Assembly: GCF_000426705.1 (NCBI RefSeq)
Contig: NZ_KE384556.1
Location: forward strand, 180,876 to 244,875
Length of the DNA: 64,000 nt
Reading direction: 5' to 3'
DNA from: Spirochaeta cellobiosiphila DSM 17781
GTDB lineage: Bacteria; Spirochaetota; Spirochaetia; DSM-17781
Shown in pieces: positions 8,649 through 17,146 of the stretch. Under the pieces are notes generated by a model. It was not told the DNA's origin. It was given only the letters and a program-made list of their open reading frames with translations, and searched no databases. Made by a program: the position numbers and the translations under genes. Numbering within the stretch: the stretch's first letter is position 1; every line of letters begins with the position of its first letter.

Positions 8649-9530
8649 TTAGTCCAGTTGGGAAGCGGGACCCAACCATTGAGAAATCTGTCCAATAAGC
8701 TCCCAAAAGTCAGGTATCTCATGTAAATACAGAGGAGAGGCTTCTTGCCACCAAGTAACGGCTTTATCCATTAAGTCAAAAGGCCACAACATAAAGGCAG
8801 GATTCTTATTGAGCTCCAGAGGGTATTTCCCTTTGAATAAACTGTCTAGATAAGAACGTGCAGAAGGTTGATCCAGGAGTTTGCGGTAGACTGGGTTCTG
8901 TAAAAGAAACCATAAATCATAATAATGGTGAATAAAAGGACTAGGCCATTTGTGTCCTTGAGCTAGTAGGTGATACCTGTGGCTGATAATATTAATCTTA
9001 TCCAGGAAAGATTGTTCATGGTTGTAACAGGCAATAGACATAGCTTCGATATCGAATGGTCCCTTTAGAGAATACTTCTCCCAAGGTTCTCCCTGGTATA
9101 AGCTTAGTTCCAGAGTCAGGACTCCCCCATCAGCCCCTTGAAAATAAGAGGGATAACGGAACTGATATTGGACTTGTCTATACTGACTATCCTCGAGCAC
9201 CATAACAGGATCTGATAATTCAGGAAAGGCAAGAAGTTCCTTTAGCTGAGTAAAATATTTCTTTCGCTGTTGACTCTCGTCCAGAAGATCACTTCTGTAG
9301 CTATCAGAGGAAGGGAGGATGAGAATATCCAAATCCCGAGGAAGGCGGGGAACGAGGTCCATAATCTTACAAAGGACGGTACTACCTTTGTAGATAATAT
9401 CGAGAGGACTGCTATTTAGTTCTTTGATCAGATAGGTAAACCAATAATCATATTCACATTGCCAGGCTTGTATTCCTTGGGCGCTGGCTCCAATGAGTAA
9501 TTGGGCTTTATCAGGGATTGTTCTCTTCAT
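8649..9530 (-). CDS. AbiEii/AbiGii-like nucleotidyltransferase
   Basis: 293 residues with the nucleotidyltransferase core of the AbiEii (DUF1814) family: a KGSTVLCK motif (Gly49-Ser50) followed by RDLDI, where Asp66 and Asp68 would bind metal, and a later EQSFLDKINIISHR segment matching the family's E-K-x(n)-R helix. Characterised AbiEii toxins transfer nucleotides to tRNA and are held in check by an AbiEi antitoxin encoded next door. No AbiEi-like wHTH gene is visible on either side; the partner downstream is ilvY. It may therefore be a housekeeping or domesticated nucleotidyltransferase. The ribosome site is weak. The function is inferred from motifs only. Confidence 0.7.
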   Translation of the reverse strand: MKRTIPDKAQLLIGASAQGIQAWQCEYDYWFTYLIKELNSSPLDIIYKGSTVLCKIMDLVPRLPRDLDILILPSSDSYRSDLLDESQQRKKYFTQLKELLAFPELSDPVMVLEDSQYRQVQYQFRYPSYFQGADGGVLTLELSLYQGEPWEKYSLKGPFDIEAMSIACYNHEQSFLDKINIISHRYHLLAQGHKWPSPFIHHYYDLWFLLQNPVYRKLLDQPSARSYLDSLFKGKYPLELNKNPAFMLWPFDLMDKAVTWWQEASPLYLHEIPDFWELIGQISQWLGPASQLD

Positions 9531-9550
9531 TTATATACGTACCCGCCGTT

Positions 9551-9597
9551 GACCTTGCAAGGTCTATCATAATACATTTTAGATCATCTTGCATGAT
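9551..9597. promoter_or_regulatory. Palindromes in the divergent hisD / AbiEii-ilvY gap
   Basis: A perfect 14-base palindrome GACCTTGCAAGGTC (9551-9564) overlaps a TTGACC element that could be a -35 for hisD. A second dyad, ATCAT-CTTGC-ATGAT (9583-9597), carries the same CTTGCA core 34 bases further on. A regulator binding here could control both directions; IlvY, encoded in the leftward unit, is one candidate. Confidence 0.4.
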
Positions 9598-9617
9598 ATT
9601 TGCACAGGAGGCATTAG

Positions 9618-10916
9618 ATGGAAATATCCCTACGATACTGGAAGGACCTTGATCCCCAGGAAAAACAAAAATTATTATCCAGATCAGAAACAAACATTCA
9701 GGGAGTCATTCCTGCTGTCCAAAAGATTCTTGATAGAGTTAAAGAAGAAGGAGACAAAGCCCTTTATTCTTATACTAATGAGTTTGATAAGATTTCCATT
9801 GACCATCTACCTTTGCAAGTACAACCAGAAGAGTTTATTCAAGCCAATGCATCCCTATCTCAGGCAGTCAAAGAGGCATTGGACTTTGCCATAGATCACA
9901 CACAAACATTTCATGAAATCCAAAGGCCAAAGGCCATGGAAATGCTTAGTTTAAAGCCAGGGTTACTGGCTGGTGAAAGGGCCACGCCCATTGATTCTGT
10001 TGGACTCTATGTCCCTTCAGGAAGGGGGAGCTTTCCCAGTATGCTTTATATGCTGGCCGTTCCAGCTCAAATAGCCCAGGTTCCCAGAGTGGTTGTCGTC
10101 ACACCTCCCGGACCTGAAGGCAAAGTAGATCCAGCTGTTCTTTATGCCTGTCAAAAGTGTGGTGTCCATGAGGTATACCGTGTAGGGGGAGCTCAGGCGA
10201 TTGGAGCCCTTACTTATGGAACAGAAAGTATTAAGCCAGTTGTAAAATTAACCGGCCCCGGAAGCATGTATGTAACTGCCGCCAAACGTTTAGTTTACTC
10301 CTTTATTGATGTGGGGCTGCCTGCGGGACCATCAGAATCGATGGTTCTGGCAGATGATTCGGCAAATCCCTGGAATTTGTCACTAGACCTGCTTGTTGAA
10401 GCAGAACACGGATCGGATAGTCAAGCCTTACTTGTAACAGACTCCAAGGAATTAGCAACAGCAGTTAAAGACAATTTGAGGACTCTTATAAAGGATCTTC
10501 CTGAACCTCGTAAAACGTTCACTTCCGATGTATTAGGTGGTTATGGAGGTATTCTAATAACAGATTCTATAGAAGAGGGAGCAGAGGTCATTAATGAGTT
10601 TGCCCCTGAACACTTATCCCTGCAAACCAATGAACCCTTTGAAACTCTTGAACTCATAAGGAATGCCGGGGAAATCCTTTTAGGATCAAACCTGCCTTTC
10701 TCAGGAGCCAATTATGCGACCGGTGCCAATGCAGTTCTACCAACAGGGGGTAAGGCAAAAACCTATGGTCCTGTCTCTGTGAGGGACTTTATGAAATATT
10801 CCTCTGTTGTTTTTGCAACACCAGGAGGCTATCAAGTATTAAAGGATCCTGTTACAACCCTGTGTGATTATGAAGGATTTCCCAGTCACGGGAATGCTTT
10901 TAAGAAACGTAAATGA
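9618..10916 (+). CDS. hisD: Histidinol dehydrogenase
   Basis: 432 residues, full length for the family, with the expected landmarks: VGLYVPSGRGSFPS, YRVGGAQAIGALTYGTE, AGPSE, LLVEAEHGSDSQA (including the zinc-ligand His), FAPEHL and the late YGPVSVRDF. HisD oxidises histidinol to histidine in two NAD-dependent steps. GGAGG precedes the ATG. It is not in a his operon; the only other histidine-type gene in the window is the PHP histidinol-phosphatase at 18517-19368. Related sulfopropanediol dehydrogenases share this fold, so the substrate is likely but not certain. It overlaps folC by 4 bases (ATGA). Confidence 0.88.
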   Translation: MEISLRYWKDLDPQEKQKLLSRSETNIQGVIPAVQKILDRVKEEGDKALYSYTNEFDKISIDHLPLQVQPEEFIQANASLSQAVKEALDFAIDHTQTFHEIQRPKAMEMLSLKPGLLAGERATPIDSVGLYVPSGRGSFPSMLYMLAVPAQIAQVPRVVVVTPPGPEGKVDPAVLYACQKCGVHEVYRVGGAQAIGALTYGTESIKPVVKLTGPGSMYVTAAKRLVYSFIDVGLPAGPSESMVLADDSANPWNLSLDLLVEAEHGSDSQALLVTDSKELATAVKDNLRTLIKDLPEPRKTFTSDVLGGYGGILITDSIEEGAEVINEFAPEHLSLQTNEPFETLELIRNAGEILLGSNLPFSGANYATGANAVLPTGGKAKTYGPVSVRDFMKYSSVVFATPGGYQVLKDPVTTLCDYEGFPSHGNAFKKRK

Positions 10917-12205
10917 ATACTGTAATTAATGCTTTTAAATACCTGGAAAGCTTTACTAATCTGGAAAAGACGACTACTGCTGAAAAACGTGAGTACCGAC
11001 TGGACAGGATGGTAAAGCTTCTACAAGACTTTGGTAATCCTCATGAAAACAAGAAGATCTATCATATAGCAGGATCTAAAGGGAAAGGCTCTACCTCTTT
11101 CTACCTGGCCACTCTCCTGCAAGGGGCAGGACATAGAACAGGCTTATACCAATCCCCTCATATTGTGAATTATACAGAAAGAATTACCCTGGCAGGACAA
11201 GCTTTTGAGGATCAGATTTATATAAGGACGATCCATCGGATAAAGAAATATATAGAAGAACATAAGGACTATCCTGGTGGGGAGCCGACCACTTTTGAAC
11301 TCCTGACATTAGCTGCCTTTATTATCTATCACGAACAAGGATGCACTCATCTGGTTCTGGAAACTGGTATGGGGGGACGTCTGGATGCAACTAATGTAGT
11401 CACGCCCCTCCTCTCTATTATTACTCCTATAGAGTTGGAACACACCCAGTATTTAGGAGATAGCCTTGATCTTATAGCTAGAGAGAAAGGGGGGATCATT
11501 AAGGAAGGGGTACCATGCCTAATATCAGCAGAAAAGCCGGAAGTTATTCCCGTTTTTAGAGAGATAACAGCCCAAAGACATTCTAGACTATATGAACTGA
11601 AGGATCTTCTGACAATAGACTCTACTTCTTTATCTCCCGGAGGTGTGGAAGCAAAGATCCAATGGAATGGTACAACAATGCATCTGAACCTGGCCTCTCT
11701 TAATACTGTTCAAGTCCAGAACTCCTGCCTGGCCCTAACAGCTCTTCACATTACAGGGGAACTACCTGAGCAAGCATTAGATATCATACAGAGAACCAGA
11801 CTGCCAGGACGAATGGAGATTAAGAGTCATCATCCCTATATTGTCGTTGATGGCTCCCATACAGAAGATAGTTTAGGCTTTGCATCAGAGGCCTTTCATT
11901 CCGGCTTTCAGGAAATGAAACCAAAGGTATTAGTCTTCGGCCTATCAGAAGGTAAGGATGCTCTCCAATTGGCACCCTTGGTAGCTAGAGGTTTTGATCA
12001 TATTATTGTAACAAGGGCAGGAACCTTCCGGCCACAGGATCCTCATCAGCTAGGGAAGGCTTTTTTTCATCATAATTATGAGGTTATTGTGGAAGGAGAA
12101 CCGAGACAAGCGCTGGAAAAAGCATTAGATTTAGCAGGAAAGGAAGGGGCTGTTTTAGTAACAGGATCCTTCCATCTTATTGGGGAGATCTATCCTTTTG
12201 TTTAA
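10913..12205 (+). CDS. folC: Bifunctional folylpolyglutamate/dihydrofolate synthase
   Basis: 430 residues of the Mur ligase superfamily. The ATP-binding loop is HIAGSKGKGSTSFYL, followed by the FolC signature HLVLETGMGGRLDATNVV and the C-terminal RLPGRMEI and VVDGSHTEDS motifs. It adds glutamate to dihydropteroate and/or extends folate tails. Its start overlaps the hisD stop (ATGA), so the two are translationally coupled. No anomaly in length or motifs. Another folate gene, the 5-formyl-THF cyclo-ligase, lies far off at 60326-60901. Confidence 0.93.
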   Translation: MNTVINAFKYLESFTNLEKTTTAEKREYRLDRMVKLLQDFGNPHENKKIYHIAGSKGKGSTSFYLATLLQGAGHRTGLYQSPHIVNYTERITLAGQAFEDQIYIRTIHRIKKYIEEHKDYPGGEPTTFELLTLAAFIIYHEQGCTHLVLETGMGGRLDATNVVTPLLSIITPIELEHTQYLGDSLDLIAREKGGIIKEGVPCLISAEKPEVIPVFREITAQRHSRLYELKDLLTIDSTSLSPGGVEAKIQWNGTTMHLNLASLNTVQVQNSCLALTALHITGELPEQALDIIQRTRLPGRMEIKSHHPYIVVDGSHTEDSLGFASEAFHSGFQEMKPKVLVFGLSEGKDALQLAPLVARGFDHIIVTRAGTFRPQDPHQLGKAFFHHNYEVIVEGEPRQALEKALDLAGKEGAVLVTGSFHLIGEIYPFV

Positions 12206-12581
12206 TCAAATCATTACGATTCTTTATTTTCTGCTTCTTACGGCTCTTGTCATTTCTCATGTCTGGTTTGTTCTGTCCGGTTGGCGATTCTATCATCATG
12301 GGATTAAGCCCAGTCAGAGAGCAGCCCAGGCCAGAGGCTTTAGTCAGTTTGGTTTAGTCCCCCTCTATATACTTCTCATAGTGGTAGGAAGAACAAGCCT
12401 GAAGATTGATATCTGGTTTGCCTTACATGCTCTGTTTATCATACTGCCTGGACTGAGCTTCTTTGGCCTGGCTCTTTTTAGAAGTTTTAAGAAGAGACAT
12501 CCCTTTTTTCTTCCCTTTATGAATGGAGTCTTCCTGTTGATCGCGTATGTCTGTTTTATTATCTATAAGGTGGCAAGCTAA
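12198..12581 (+). CDS. Small membrane protein, unknown
   Basis: About 127 residues with four predicted membrane helices and a basic loop near residues 35-47. I recognise no family. The frame also allows a TTG at 12180; TTG at 12198 is preferred because GGGGAG at 12182-12187 is closer to a usable distance. It overlaps the end of folC and its TAA overlaps the ATG of the next gene (TAATG), so it lies in one transcript with folC and rqcH. That placement supports expression but not function. Confidence 0.6.
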   Translation: MFNQIITILYFLLLTALVISHVWFVLSGWRFYHHGIKPSQRAAQARGFSQFGLVPLYILLIVVGRTSLKIDIWFALHALFIILPGLSFFGLALFRSFKKRHPFFLPFMNGVFLLIAYVCFIIYKVAS

Positions 12582-13975
12582 TGAATTGGGTAGAAATAAA
12601 CCAAGTACTGGAAGAACTGGATCTGGAAGGTTCTTTTTTACAGAAAGTAAAGCAACCAGACTTATCTCATCTTGTATTGGAAGTGTACAAACCGGGAAAG
12701 GCTCAAAAGCTTTTGATAGCCTTTACTCCTGGTCAAATCCGGTTTCATAGAACCAGTGGCAATTATCCTTCTCAAATAAAAAATCAGAGATTCCTTCAAT
12801 TCCTTCGATCCCGTGTAGGTGGTGGACGTATTGTTAAAGCGTCACAATGGTTCACAGACCGAATTATCTGTCTGGTAATTACCAAAGGAGAATGGCAGAC
12901 CACACTCTATATTCGTTTATGGGCCAATGCGGCTAATGTCATAGCCGTTGATGAGAATAATAGGATCCTGGACAGTTATTATAGACGTCCTGGAAAAGGG
13001 GAAAACTCAGGGGAAATTTTTACCCTCCCCCCGCCTAAGGATCCCGGCAAGAAAAGCTTTACCCTAAAGGACCTACCCGGAGAGGGAGACTATAATGACA
13101 AGCTGGATCAATTCTATCAGCAGAAGAATGAAGAACTTACCCAGAACAAACTAATAGACCAGGCCCGCAAGGCGTTAAAAACAAGAATCATGGTTCTGGA
13201 GAACCGTATTCAAAAGAATAGTGAACGTTTAAGGGATTATCAAAATCACGAAATGTATAAAACCTATGGGGATATCATCATGGCTAACCTCTATAAGCTC
13301 AAAGCAGGGGATCCCTTTTTGGTGGCTCCCAGCTATGAAGACCCGGAAGTCAATATAACGATTCACCTTGATCCCAGCCGAAGTCCTCAGGAGAATGGAG
13401 AGAATTACTATAAAAAATACCGCAAAGGTCGGCAAGGTTTGCTGCTTCTACAGGAAGAACTAGACAATTGCCACAATCAGATTCATCACTATGAAGAGGT
13501 TCTTAATCATCTGGAAAAACAGGAGGACCTGTCAGGATTACTCAAAGAACTGTCCTCCTTCCAAAGAAAAACACATAAAGAAGACAACCAAACACCCGGA
13601 CTAAGTTTCTCATCCCATGGCTATCATATACTTGTAGGTCGTACAGCGAAAGAAAATGACCAGCTTCTAAGAAAATGGGTAAAGGGTAATGATCTATGGA
13701 TGCATACCAGAGATTACCCTGGGGGATATGTTTTTATCAAAAATCAGAAAGGGAAAACTATTCCTCTCGAAGTACTTTTAGACGGAGGGAACCTGGCTCT
13801 CCTATATTCAAAAGCAAAAGCCTCAGGCCAGGCAGATCTCTATTATACTCAGGTAAAATACTTAAGAAGAGCTAAAAATGCCAAATTAGGAACGGTTCTT
13901 CCTACACAGGAAAAAAACCTTCATATCAAGAAAGATCAAAGCCGATTAGATAGGTTGAATCAAGGCACCAAATAG
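12581..13975 (+). CDS. rqcH: RqcH/NFACT-family ribosome quality-control protein
   Basis: 464 residues: an NFACT-N domain at the start (GQIRFHRT segment, then TDRIICLVI with the Asp-Arg pair needed for tRNA recruitment in RqcH), a long helical coiled-coil middle (about 190-320) and an NFACT-R domain (GRTAKENDQLLRKW, DLWMHTRDYPGGYVFIK). RqcH binds stalled 50S subunits with peptidyl-tRNA and adds C-terminal alanine tails. It is shorter than the usual 550-600 residues, mainly in the middle. Older annotation of the family is fibronectin-binding protein. It is translationally coupled to the preceding membrane protein. Confidence 0.85.
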   Translation: MNWVEINQVLEELDLEGSFLQKVKQPDLSHLVLEVYKPGKAQKLLIAFTPGQIRFHRTSGNYPSQIKNQRFLQFLRSRVGGGRIVKASQWFTDRIICLVITKGEWQTTLYIRLWANAANVIAVDENNRILDSYYRRPGKGENSGEIFTLPPPKDPGKKSFTLKDLPGEGDYNDKLDQFYQQKNEELTQNKLIDQARKALKTRIMVLENRIQKNSERLRDYQNHEMYKTYGDIIMANLYKLKAGDPFLVAPSYEDPEVNITIHLDPSRSPQENGENYYKKYRKGRQGLLLLQEELDNCHNQIHHYEEVLNHLEKQEDLSGLLKELSSFQRKTHKEDNQTPGLSFSSHGYHILVGRTAKENDQLLRKWVKGNDLWMHTRDYPGGYVFIKNQKGKTIPLEVLLDGGNLALLYSKAKASGQADLYYTQVKYLRRAKNAKLGTVLPTQEKNLHIKKDQSRLDRLNQGTK

Positions 13976-13989
13976 ACCATACTAGGCCC

Positions 13990-14775
13990 ATGTACAAGCC
14001 AGGTTCTGATAGACATCCCCTTGTGGATGGTCTTTTTTATCCTTCCCAAGAAGAAGAGCTAAAACAAGCATTATCCCTTGACCCTGCCCTAGAGCAGAGT
14101 TCGGCCATTATAGTTCCCCATGGAGGCTATACTCATGTTTTAAAGCATCTGCAAGAGGCCTTCAGCCACGTTGTAGACCAGAAACCGGAACTGATCATTC
14201 TTATAGGCCCCACCCATAGAGAACCGGAAGATCACATCTTCTATCCTGATTATGTTAATTTTGAATCGCCCCTGGGTTTAGTACCTGTGGCCTCAGAATT
14301 AACCAGTCAACTTAAGAAGCCATTCACAAGGGACAAGATGAATCATATGGAAGAATTCTCCCTGGAAATACTCTTGCCATTTGTTAGGGAGTATTTTCCT
14401 GATAAGCCCGTTCTTCCTTTATTGATGGGTAAGGACTCAATGAAGCTGGTGAAAGAAGGAAAGAAGCAACTTCAACAAAAGCTACCAGAAAAGACTCTAT
14501 ATATTATATCGTCAAACCTAAGCCCTCATGATAGACAAACAGAGGAATGGGCTCTTAATAATAGTGCATGGATTACCAAGGGTGATTATCAATCACTTAT
14601 GGAGATAAGCAGGAAAAGCAAAAAGCAACCCTGTGGTCTTGGGCCCCTTCTCTTTGTCAAAGAGCTTCTGCCCAGTGGCCACTGGAAGACATGCACTAAT
14701 ATGACATGTTCAACAGGTGACAGTAAACGGGGACTGGAAGTCTGGTATCAATCCTTTTGGTTTGATTATACCTAA
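13990..14775 (+). CDS. MEMO-family protein (AmmeMemoRadiSam system protein B-like)
   Basis: 261 residues with the MEMO1 fold markers: IIVPHGGYTHVLK, IGPTHREPEDH, EFSLEILLPFV and ISSNLSPHD, which correspond to the His/His/Asp-type metal site of this dioxygenase-like family. Many genomes encode it beside an AMMECR1 protein and a radical SAM enzyme; neither is adjacent here. Substitutions in the usual MEHSLE motif (EEFSLE) suggest a divergent member. The family's reaction is not established. The start has a weak ribosome site, 14 bases after rqcH. Confidence 0.75.
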   Translation: MYKPGSDRHPLVDGLFYPSQEEELKQALSLDPALEQSSAIIVPHGGYTHVLKHLQEAFSHVVDQKPELIILIGPTHREPEDHIFYPDYVNFESPLGLVPVASELTSQLKKPFTRDKMNHMEEFSLEILLPFVREYFPDKPVLPLLMGKDSMKLVKEGKKQLQQKLPEKTLYIISSNLSPHDRQTEEWALNNSAWITKGDYQSLMEISRKSKKQPCGLGPLLFVKELLPSGHWKTCTNMTCSTGDSKRGLEVWYQSFWFDYT

Positions 14776-14780
14776 GTTAT

Positions 14781-14799
14781 GGTTACCTTTTAGGTAGCC
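14781..14799 (+). terminator. Weak hairpin after the MEMO gene
   Basis: GGTTACC (14781-14787) pairs with GGTAGCC (14793-14799) with one G-T pair and a 5-base loop. There is no proper T-run, so termination is uncertain and it may only attenuate. Confidence 0.35.
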
Positions 14800-14824
14800 G
14801 ACTGTTCTTAATAATGGGAGTTAG

Positions 14825-16144
14825 ATGATGAGATTACCAACAAATGTTGATGCATCCGGTTTTGCGGCTAGAAGCTTAACCCAAGTAACAAAAGAACCCT
14901 TCACCCTTATAACAGATAAGGGAGCCAGTAAAATCAAACCAACAAAATTAGTAGAAGAGAACGGCAAGATACTGGTTGAGTTTGCTGACTTGGAATTAAC
15001 AGAATGGGAAGAACCCCGGAATATAGGGGATAAGCTTCAGTTCTATTGTTCTCTACAAATGGTCAAAAGCAAGTCACACCATTTGAATGATATATGGAAT
15101 CAGGGAATGTATTATCCTACAACAACAGGGATACTACTTCCTTCCCCCGCTTATAGTGAGGTGATTACCAATACTGAAGAATTTGATTTTAAACACAAGG
15201 CTCCTTACAATCATCCTGATCTGGAGAAGGAAAACAACCTTAGTTTTTCCTTAGGTATCCTTGCTTACGAACTGCTTAGTGGAGAGTCCCCCTACCCAGG
15301 TAAAGATTTGGAAGATCTGAGAGCACGAATGAGGGAATCCAAATTAGTACCCCTATCCTACCTGGTTCCAGGAGTTGACCCACAACTAGCCCAATTTGTG
15401 GATAGGAGTTTGTCAGGCCCTGTAAGACCAACTGTTTTGGAATGGCAAGAACTACTAGATAGTTTGAAGGGTAAAGAACTGGTTACTCCCCTTGAAGAGG
15501 AAAAAGCTCATGTTCTCAGAACTAAGGGAGAGCAACGTAAAATTCAACGGGAAAAGCGTTGGAGTAGGAAATTATTCTTTCGCAAGTATAAACTACCAAT
15601 GGTAATAATATCCATTGTTGTTCTTATTCTAGGGAGTATCACAGGAACTATCATTAAGTCAGCCCTGGAACCTCCCCAGACAGCAGGGATGACTCCTAAG
15701 GCTGTTGTCATTGCTCATTATAAAGCCATTAATGCCCTTGATCCCACTTTGTATGATGACACCATGGCAAAGGGAGTCAAAAGTCAGTTATCAACAATGC
15801 TTCAATATTTGTTTGTCAGCAGTAAAGCTCAGATGGCGGCAGCTGGTAAGGATGATTTTTATGATGCCCAGACCTGGGTAACCCAAGGCAGACCTGTTCT
15901 ACCAGACGGAAATGTTTTATTCGGTGTTGCTAATCTGAAGATCAAAGAAATAGAACCAAATACCTTTGAAGCTACTTATGAAATATGGGGTCCTGGTGGA
16001 GGAGACTTTGATGATGAGAAAGTCCATGTAGAAGGATACATGAGAAAAGATACTCTCGTTCTCACTAAAGGAAAGCAAGCCTGGGCTATTAGTGAATTAA
16101 CCGAAACTATTGGAGATGAGATTCCCTTACCGGACAATTTTTGA
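14825..16144 (+). CDS. Membrane-anchored pseudokinase with NTF2-like outer domain
   Basis: 439 residues. About residues 125-220 read as the C-lobe of a Ser/Thr protein kinase: LSFSLGILAYELLSGESPYP (helix F), then VDPQLAQFVDRSLSG and RPTVLEWQELLDSL (helices G-I). I find no glycine loop, HRD catalytic loop or DFG motif, so it should not phosphorylate. A basic stretch precedes a membrane helix (about 257-278), followed by an outer domain beginning AVVIAHYKAINALDP, typical of NTF2-like/DUF4878 folds. It probably senses or scaffolds at the membrane. GGGAG precedes the start. The next gene, 39 bases on, is an unknown conserved-looking protein. Confidence 0.7.
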   Translation: MMRLPTNVDASGFAARSLTQVTKEPFTLITDKGASKIKPTKLVEENGKILVEFADLELTEWEEPRNIGDKLQFYCSLQMVKSKSHHLNDIWNQGMYYPTTTGILLPSPAYSEVITNTEEFDFKHKAPYNHPDLEKENNLSFSLGILAYELLSGESPYPGKDLEDLRARMRESKLVPLSYLVPGVDPQLAQFVDRSLSGPVRPTVLEWQELLDSLKGKELVTPLEEEKAHVLRTKGEQRKIQREKRWSRKLFFRKYKLPMVIISIVVLILGSITGTIIKSALEPPQTAGMTPKAVVIAHYKAINALDPTLYDDTMAKGVKSQLSTMLQYLFVSSKAQMAAAGKDDFYDAQTWVTQGRPVLPDGNVLFGVANLKIKEIEPNTFEATYEIWGPGGGDFDDEKVHVEGYMRKDTLVLTKGKQAWAISELTETIGDEIPLPDNF

Positions 16145-16183
16145 TTGATTTACCTTTAAAGCAAATTCTATTATTAAGGAACT

Positions 16184-17146
16184 ATGAGTGAAAAAGTACC
16201 AGATATATCCCTTAATTATACGGATCCAGTAATCAATGATACTCTCAAAGAGGTTCAAACATCCTCTTTGAGAGGAGTCAAACACTACACACATAATGAA
16301 GATTTTTTTCTTCTTTTAAATGAATATTATCAAGTTCCTTCCTTTCCCATTCATCATGACGTAGCCCAGAAGATACCAAGTAAGACCTACCTGGAGACAT
16401 TGCGATCAATCATCAAAGAATTAGTTGATTTAGAACCGGCGATTTTCCAGGGCCTAACCTATTTCTTTGATCCTACAGATATCTTACGACCTTGCTTTTT
16501 TCAACTTTATAGACAAGGAACAAAGCTATTTCTCTACCTGCTCAAAATAGATCTACATTATCATCCAGGCTTCGGGGAACTATTAACAAGGGAAGAAAAT
16601 GATAAGACATCTGTTTATTTGACAAATAAACTATTTCTGGATGCTTATATCATACCTCTCAAGACAGTTCATAAGACAGGGAACAAGGTTTCAGGATTTG
16701 ATATTATCAAGCTCATTAAAGATACATGGATAGGAGAAACAGGAGGAGGATACTTTGTACAAGGAATATGGATTGACAATGAGCTAACTAAGTTCTTCTC
16801 AAAGTTAGTGATTCCCTCCCCTGTAAAATTCTATCCCTATTATCCTTTTCAATGTATCTATCAAACCATTGCCTTATCACTCGTTCATCCCACTCCTGAT
16901 AGACGAAGACAGTTACTACCCTATTTATCCCACTTAATAGAGTACCTGGAACCTCATATGGAACTAATACAAAAATCAATGAAATCAAAAGGATTTAACA
17001 ACGATAATCCTGTACTTTATAAACTAAAGAAAGCCCTTCCTGAGTACTGGAATAATCTGTATAGATCACTTAAAGTAAAAATCTATTTGAACGAAAACAG
17101 CCAGAGGGAATTTTTAATTGATGAAGGATTGGAATCTACAGAATAA
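16184..17146 (+). CDS. Hypothetical cytoplasmic protein
   Basis: 320 residues, no signal peptide or membrane helix, rich in Tyr, Phe, Leu and Pro. I recognise no domain. AAGGA sits just before the ATG, and its 3' end overlaps murD by 26 bases, so it is expressed with murD and probably with the pseudokinase gene upstream. Regular helices with charged faces in the last third (RRRQLLPYLSHLIEYLEPHM) are the only visible structure. It could be a cell-envelope partner by position, but that is a guess. Confidence 0.65.
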   Translation: MSEKVPDISLNYTDPVINDTLKEVQTSSLRGVKHYTHNEDFFLLLNEYYQVPSFPIHHDVAQKIPSKTYLETLRSIIKELVDLEPAIFQGLTYFFDPTDILRPCFFQLYRQGTKLFLYLLKIDLHYHPGFGELLTREENDKTSVYLTNKLFLDAYIIPLKTVHKTGNKVSGFDIIKLIKDTWIGETGGGYFVQGIWIDNELTKFFSKLVIPSPVKFYPYYPFQCIYQTIALSLVHPTPDRRRQLLPYLSHLIEYLEPHMELIQKSMKSKGFNNDNPVLYKLKKALPEYWNNLYRSLKVKIYLNENSQREFLIDEGLESTE

